Shown here one piece after another: positions 6,522-10,403 of a DNA stretch of 10,403 bases; position 1 is the stretch's first letter; every line of letters starts with the position of its first letter. Below the pieces are notes generated by a model. The model was not told the origin of the DNA. It saw only the letters and a program-made list of their open reading frames with translations, and did not search any database. The DNA is from Actinomycetota bacterium. GTDB taxonomy: Bacteria > Actinomycetota > Acidimicrobiia > Acidimicrobiales > Poriferisodalaceae. The position numbers were made by a program, and so were the translations under genes. Where the stretch lies: the NCBI GenBank assembly GCA_013151655.1, contig JAADHX010000075.1, forward strand, positions 2,873-13,275, written 5' to 3'.

Positions 6522-7565
6522 ATGGCATCTGGCGAAACTGTTCCAGCTAGGCCCCAACTGGTCCTGGTAGTCGACACCGGCACCGACGACGCTGGGGCCC
6601 TCATTTGGGCTGCCACTGACCCTCGCGTCGATCTCGTTGCTGTACTTGTCGACTGGGGCAACGTCGGCGTCGAGTTGACCACCGCAAACACGCTCGCAGT
6701 GTTGCATGCCGCGGGCGCCGACGATGTACCCGTGTTCAAGGGTGCAGGCAAAGAGACTGCGGGCAAAAGCCCAGCCAAGTTCGATGCCAGCATCGTCATG
6801 GGCGCCGATGGTCTTAACGGCGTAGTGCTCGACGCTCCCGATCGGGGGGTCGAGGCCGAGACGGCTGCCGAGGCGTTGGTCCGGCTGGCATCGGAACGGC
6901 CAGGCGAACTTACCCTCGTTCCGGTAAGCCCTTTCACGCCAGTGGCGGCGGCTCTCGAACTTGACCCAGACCTACCCTCGAAACTGTTCGACGTTGTTGT
7001 CATGGGCGGCGCCATCGAATGCGGCGGCAACCTCACTGCCGTCGCCGAGGCCAATGTCGGCAATGATCCTGCGGCGGCGGCCGTCATGGTCGAAGCCTTC
7101 GGTAAACCCGGCGCGCTCGCCAGCGGGCGAACCCCGAAACTTGTGCCACTCGATGCAACTCACATCGGCACCGTCGGCGAGCACGAGATGTCGCTGGCAG
7201 CTCGCTCGTCGCTAGTCGGTAGCGATGCCTTGCACGAGGTCTGGCAAGCATCGTGGGAGTTCGCCGCTCTCGAACCCGGCGATGGTTTACCGGTTCATGA
7301 TCTGTTGGCGGCCGTGTGCGCGGTCGATCCAGACGTTTGCGAGTGGCAAACGATGCCCCTCGAGGTCGACGACTCCGGTGGTCCGGCCTGGGGTATGACC
7401 GTCGGAGATAGACGGTTGGCCATGATCGAAGCATCGGGCATGCCCGCCGACGATCTGGCTCGTATCGTCGAGATGATTCAGTTTGCCGAGCCGCGCTGGC
7501 AAGTTGCTATGGGAGCCGATGTGCCTCGCTTCAGAGGCTTCCTCGACGCCTGGCTTGAAGGCTGA
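6522..7565 (+). CDS. Divergent nucleoside hydrolase (inosine-uridine type), cytoplasmic
   Basis: The family cleaves the N-glycosidic bond of ribonucleosides to base plus ribose, using a bound calcium. Calcium ligands can be recognised: Asp18 and Asp23 in VVDTGTDDA, Thr139 in PFTPVA, and Asp260 in VHDLL, with His259 in the usual acid position. WGN (45-47), VVMGGAIECGGN (158-170) and AEANVGNDPAAA (175-186) also match. Two changes are notable. The first Asp of the DxDxxxDD signature is Val16, and the Asn of the usual PLTN is Pro140. The 347-residue length is close to, or slightly above, the family norm. ATG at 6522 lies 2 nt after the permease stop. The frame stays open 65 codons upstream, but that part is an out-of-frame reading of the permease gene. 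No clear ribosome binding site precedes it, so coupling is likely. Which nucleoside it prefers is not evident. Confidence 0.85.
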   Translation: MASGETVPARPQLVLVVDTGTDDAGALIWAATDPRVDLVAVLVDWGNVGVELTTANTLAVLHAAGADDVPVFKGAGKETAGKSPAKFDASIVMGADGLNGVVLDAPDRGVEAETAAEALVRLASERPGELTLVPVSPFTPVAAALELDPDLPSKLFDVVVMGGAIECGGNLTAVAEANVGNDPAAAAVMVEAFGKPGALASGRTPKLVPLDATHIGTVGEHEMSLAARSSLVGSDALHEVWQASWEFAALEPGDGLPVHDLLAAVCAVDPDVCEWQTMPLEVDDSGGPAWGMTVGDRRLAMIEASGMPADDLARIVEMIQFAEPRWQVAMGADVPRFRGFLDAWLEG

Positions 7566-7571
7566 GTCGAG

Positions 7572-8645
7572 ATGGCTGAGGTGTCTCTCGCCGAGATAAC
7601 GGCACTGCCGAAGTCGCTGCTTCATGATCACCTCGATGGTGGCCTGCGACCAGCGACCATCCTCGAATTGGCTGGCGACATCGGACACGAACTTCCGACT
7701 TCAGGTCTCGACGAGCTTGCCGCCTGGTTCGTTAGCGGTGCCAACACCAAAGACATCGTTCAGTACCTGGCCACGTTTGAGCACACGGTCGCTGTCATGC
7801 AGACCCAGGCGAACCTGAAACGGGTGGCCTACGAGGCTGCCGCGGACCTGGCTGCCGATGGCGTTGTTTATGCCGAGGTACGGTTCGCGCCCGAGAATCA
7901 TCAGCTGAACGGTCTGGCGCTCGACGAGATAATGGAAGCGGTTCAGGACGGCTTTCGTGCCGGGATGGTCGACGCCATGGCCGCCGGTTCGCCGATCACG
8001 GTCAACACCATCGTGTGCGCGATGCGCCAAGCCGATCGATCGTTGGAGATGGCGAAGTTGGCAGTCGATTGGTCTGAACGCGATGGCCGCGTTGTGGCCT
8101 TCGATCTGGCTGGCCCCGAGACTGGGTTCCCACCAACCGATCACCCAGAAGCGCTCGACCTCGTTCGCCGATCGCAACTGCATCTGACCCTTCACGCTAG
8201 CGAGCCGCCTGGGCTCGAACTCATCAGTCAGGCTCTCTCGTGTGGAGCCGAACGTATCGGACATGGCGTACGCCTCGGAGAAGACATCGAGTACGTCAAC
8301 GGTGAGATGAACCTTGGTCGTCTAGCTCGTTATGTTCTCGAACGTCAGATCCCCCTCGAAATGGCCCCAAGCTGTCATGTGCAAGTCGGGGCGGTTCGGT
8401 CGTTCGAAGAACATCCGCTTGTTCGGTTTCACCGGCACGGGTTTGTGGTCACGATCAACACCGACAACCGGCTAATGAGCGGCGTGTCGGTGTCGAGCGA
8501 GACGCACAAGCTGGCGACCACGTTCGACCTCACCCGTCAAGAGCTGTGCGAACTCGCCGTTGCCGGCGTGGAGTCATCATTTGGCCAGTGGTCGGAGCGA
8601 CGACGACTGGTCGACGAGGTCATCAGGCCGGCCTACGCATCGTGA
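7572..8645 (+). CDS. add: Adenosine deaminase
   Basis: It deaminates adenosine (and probably deoxyadenosine) to inosine in the cytoplasm with one zinc ion. The zinc site is visible: HDHLDG with His18 and His20, His208 in LHASE, and Asp298 in NTDN. Catalytic Glu211 and His231 (RIGHGVRL, 228-235) are present, as are AEVRFAP (101-107) and the DLAGPE motif (178-183). Two positions vary. The Gly of the usual HAGE is Ser210, and the second Asp of the usual DD is Asn299; the Asn form is familiar to me from actinobacterial relatives. Length 357 is normal. ATG at 7572 lies 6 nt past the hydrolase stop with only a weak GAG-rich sequence before it. Placed between nucleoside hydrolase and amidohydrolase, it fits conversion of imported adenosine to inosine for cleavage. 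Confidence 0.93.
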   Translation: MAEVSLAEITALPKSLLHDHLDGGLRPATILELAGDIGHELPTSGLDELAAWFVSGANTKDIVQYLATFEHTVAVMQTQANLKRVAYEAAADLAADGVVYAEVRFAPENHQLNGLALDEIMEAVQDGFRAGMVDAMAAGSPITVNTIVCAMRQADRSLEMAKLAVDWSERDGRVVAFDLAGPETGFPPTDHPEALDLVRRSQLHLTLHASEPPGLELISQALSCGAERIGHGVRLGEDIEYVNGEMNLGRLARYVLERQIPLEMAPSCHVQVGAVRSFEEHPLVRFHRHGFVVTINTDNRLMSGVSVSSETHKLATTFDLTRQELCELAVAGVESSFGQWSERRRLVDEVIRPAYAS

Positions 8646-9919
8646 CCGACTTTCGGGTCGATGCCGACTGGGTGCTCGCGGCCGACGGACCGATCGCAGA
8701 CGGTTCTGTCGTGGTCACCAACGGCGCAATCAGTTGGGTTGGTCTGACCGAGTGTGCACCGCTGGCCGAACGCACCGAAACGGTTCACGGTGTGCTGGCA
8801 CCGGGACTGATCGATGCGCACACTCACCTTGGCCTCTCCTGGGCTAGGGCTCTTGGCCCGATTGAGGGCCATCCCGTCTACGACTTGTTTTGGCCACTTG
8901 AACAATCGCTGACGCCCGACCTCGTCGATGCGTTCGCGGCGGCATCAGCGGCCGAGGCGCTGCTGTCTGGCACAACCTGTGTGGCTGACCACTACTTCTT
9001 CGCCGAAGCATCGGTGGCCGCAACAACTCGAGTAGGGATTCGGTCGGTCGTCGGGGAGACAATTGTTGTCACCGAGGCCCCGCATAGCGGCCCGGACTCG
9101 ATGCCAAATGCTGTGGCTGTCGCCGAGCGTTTGGGTGGGCTCGATCTCGTCCATCCGGTGCTTGCGCCTCACGCACTCGACACTGTGGGCGACGAGGTCA
9201 TGCGCGAGATCATCGCTGAGGCCGAACGCCTCGACGTCCCCGTCCATCTGCACGTGGCCCAGTCCGAGCGCGAGATCGCAACTCTGATGGAGCGAAGTGG
9301 GGTTGGTCCAGTCGAACGGCTCCACGATCTAGGCCTCTTCGAGCGCCGAGTCGTCGCTGCTCACTGTATGTATGCCTCTGCTGAGGGGCTGGCTCTACTA
9401 GCCGCGGCAGACACGGTCGCCGCCATCTACTGCCCTACCGTTCACGCTCACCTTGGTCGAACGTTGCGGGCCGCTGAGTTGCGAGCTGCGGGAGGAAACG
9501 TCGGTCTCGGCACCGACGCAGTACCCATGCAGCGACGTGATCTGGGTGCTGAGGTTCGGGCCGCGTCGGCGTTGCAGGCGGTGCTGACCGAAGATGCCGA
9601 TGCGTTGCCGATAGCGGTGGCCATGGAGATGGCGACGGTCGTCAATGCCGAAGCCTTGGGTCTTGGCGGAGTTACCGGAGCCATCGAAGTGGGACTTCGA
9701 GCCGATCTGGTGGCCCATCGAACCGACCGCGCTGTCGCTGCACCGTTCGCCGATCCGGCCGCGCTTGTCGCCATGTCTGGCCCTGATCTTGTCGATCGGG
9801 TCTGGGTCGATGGGCGTCTTGTTGTGGCCGACGGTGAACTTGTTAGGGCCGACCAGCGCGCTGTCGTCGCGGCTGCCAACACGGCCAGGGCCGAACTGTT
9901 CGAGCGGGCCGGGCGTTAG
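8642..9919 (+). CDS. Amidohydrolase of the purine/triazine deaminase (TRZ/ATZ, MtaD-like) group
   Basis: These metal-dependent cytoplasmic hydrolases deaminate ring compounds such as guanine, S-adenosylhomocysteine, methylthioadenosine or triazines. A short beta-rich N-terminus (GPIADGSVVVTNGAISWVG) precedes APGLIDAHTHLG with metal ligands His60 and His62. Then come His204 in HLHVAQSERE, His241 in AAHCMY, and Asp292 in GLGTDAVP. A C-terminal GAIEVGLRADLV returns to the outer beta domain. Gln207 stands where most relatives have the catalytic Glu (HxxE), and TVH stands at about 266-268 where an SN pair is usual, so the substrate may differ from the well-studied deaminases. I start at GTG 8642, which overlaps the adenosine deaminase TGA (GTGA) and leaves 425 residues; an upstream extension to 8546 would overlap that gene by 100 nt. 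Context suggests a purine or nucleoside-derived substrate. Confidence 0.85.
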   Translation: MTDFRVDADWVLAADGPIADGSVVVTNGAISWVGLTECAPLAERTETVHGVLAPGLIDAHTHLGLSWARALGPIEGHPVYDLFWPLEQSLTPDLVDAFAAASAAEALLSGTTCVADHYFFAEASVAATTRVGIRSVVGETIVVTEAPHSGPDSMPNAVAVAERLGGLDLVHPVLAPHALDTVGDEVMREIIAEAERLDVPVHLHVAQSEREIATLMERSGVGPVERLHDLGLFERRVVAAHCMYASAEGLALLAAADTVAAIYCPTVHAHLGRTLRAAELRAAGGNVGLGTDAVPMQRRDLGAEVRAASALQAVLTEDADALPIAVAMEMATVVNAEALGLGGVTGAIEVGLRADLVAHRTDRAVAAPFADPAALVAMSGPDLVDRVWVDGRLVVADGELVRADQRAVVAAANTARAELFERAGR

Positions 9920-10403
9920 AACCCGCGGAACGGAAGATCGGCTGGCCTAGTGAGCCAGTTGTCGTCTGGCCAGTTGGCGCTCGGATCGACGACGTGGAGC
10001 GTGAATGCGTGGCGACTTTTTGCACTCCGATTCGTGTCGCTTCGGTGGGGCAGCATGCCATCTAGAACAACAACGCTGCCCGTTGGAACCTCGACCGGCA
10101 CCAAGTTTTCGGCTACTGGTTGTGGGCCCCACTGCTCGAGTTTCGTGCTGTTGTCGCTCGTTCGCCGAAACCGACTGTTCTGGGCGTGGGTGCGATGACC
10201 ACCAGGTTCGGCCCACAGACATCCGTTGTCGAGGGTGGCGTCTTCTAGAGCAACCCAGAATCCGAGGGTGCGCATCGGTTCGGTCCACAGGAAGGCGTGA
10301 TCGTTGTGAAGCACCACCTCGCCGCCAATGCCTGGTTGTTTATAGATGTACATGGCTTGGGTCAGAAGAGCATCGCCATAGCCGAGGTCGGTGGCGAGCT
10401 CGC
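9916..10403 (-). CDS. Phytanoyl-CoA dioxygenase (PhyH) family protein, C-terminal part, cut by window edge
   Basis: The frame runs open to the right edge, so the N-terminus is missing; a Met codon at 10351-10353 is internal, since the 16 codons before it still look like the family. Counting from that Met, the non-haem iron ligands are His16 and Asp18 (LHND) and distal His103 (LPHRSDTNRS), and Arg114 is placed to hold 2-oxoglutarate. FLWTEPMRTLGFWVALEDAT and NGCLWAEPGGHR are strongly family-like. Such enzymes hydroxylate lipids or small metabolites with iron and 2-oxoglutarate; the substrate cannot be judged. It converges on the nucleoside operon and no functional link is apparent. Its TAA overlaps the amidohydrolase TAG. 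Confidence 0.9.
   Translation of the reverse strand, partial: ELATDLGYGDALLTQAMYIYKQPGIGGEVVLHNDHAFLWTEPMRTLGFWVALEDATLDNGCLWAEPGGHRTHAQNSRFRRTSDNSTKLEQWGPQPVAENLVPVEVPTGSVVVLDGMLPHRSDTNRSAKSRHAFTLHVVDPSANWPDDNWLTRPADLPFRGF

Noticed and set aside
8626..8635. 10-bp palindrome AGGCCGGCCT near the end of the adenosine deaminase gene
   Set aside because: It is coding sequence made of common GC-rich codons (Arg-Pro-Ala) and has no loop, tail or position that suggests a function.
8546..8641. Upstream extension of the amidohydrolase by 32 residues
   Set aside because: It would overlap adenosine deaminase by 100 nt and the residues are Arg-rich shadow sequence; GTG 8642 with a 4-nt overlap is the normal operon junction.

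Overview
The window reads as part of a chromosome of a moderately high-GC Gram-positive-type bacterium, most likely an actinomycete near the class Acidimicrobiia. That placement is inference: it rests on protein style (an actinobacterial adenosine deaminase with NTDN in place of NTDD, a long second nucleoside permease, a SpoU methylase ending in a GSTRSINAG motif), on GTG starts, and on a lipobox-type secreted binding protein. No rRNA or tRNA gene is present to confirm it.

Layout. Positions 1-1139 hold a SpoU/TrmH-type RNA methyltransferase fused to a C-terminal DUF985 (cupin_5) domain. Its visible N-terminus is built from three 30-bp tandem repeats at the window edge. Positions 1140-1344 are a 205-bp non-coding stretch unusually rich in perfect inverted repeats, including four consecutive hairpins that run into the ribosome binding site of the next gene. 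Positions 1345-9919 are one plus-strand cluster for nucleoside uptake and breakdown: a BMP/PnrA-type lipoprotein; a two-domain ABC ATPase broken by a frameshift; two permeases; a nucleoside hydrolase; adenosine deaminase; and a metal-dependent amidohydrolase of the purine/triazine deaminase type. From 9916 to the window end, on the minus strand, is the C-terminal part of a phytanoyl-CoA dioxygenase-like protein. Its stop codon overlaps that of the amidohydrolase.

How the genes work together (inference from families and order). The lipoprotein captures nucleosides outside the membrane. The two permeases and the ATPase carry them in. Adenosine deaminase turns adenosine into inosine, the hydrolase splits nucleosides into base plus ribose, and the amidohydrolase probably deaminates a purine or related ring. 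From the ATPase onward the genes are packed with 4-nt GTGA/ATGA overlaps or gaps of a few bases, so they are probably one transcript. The lipoprotein gene is separated from the rest by 123 bp carrying two strong hairpins, one resembling a terminator, as expected if the binding protein is made in excess over the membrane parts.

Main points of interest: the hairpin-tiled leader before the lipoprotein gene; the frameshift that falls exactly in the ABC signature of the first ATPase domain and looks like a 7-nt deletion between short repeats; the methyltransferase-DUF985 fusion with its coding minisatellite; and several substituted active-site residues in the three catabolic enzymes.
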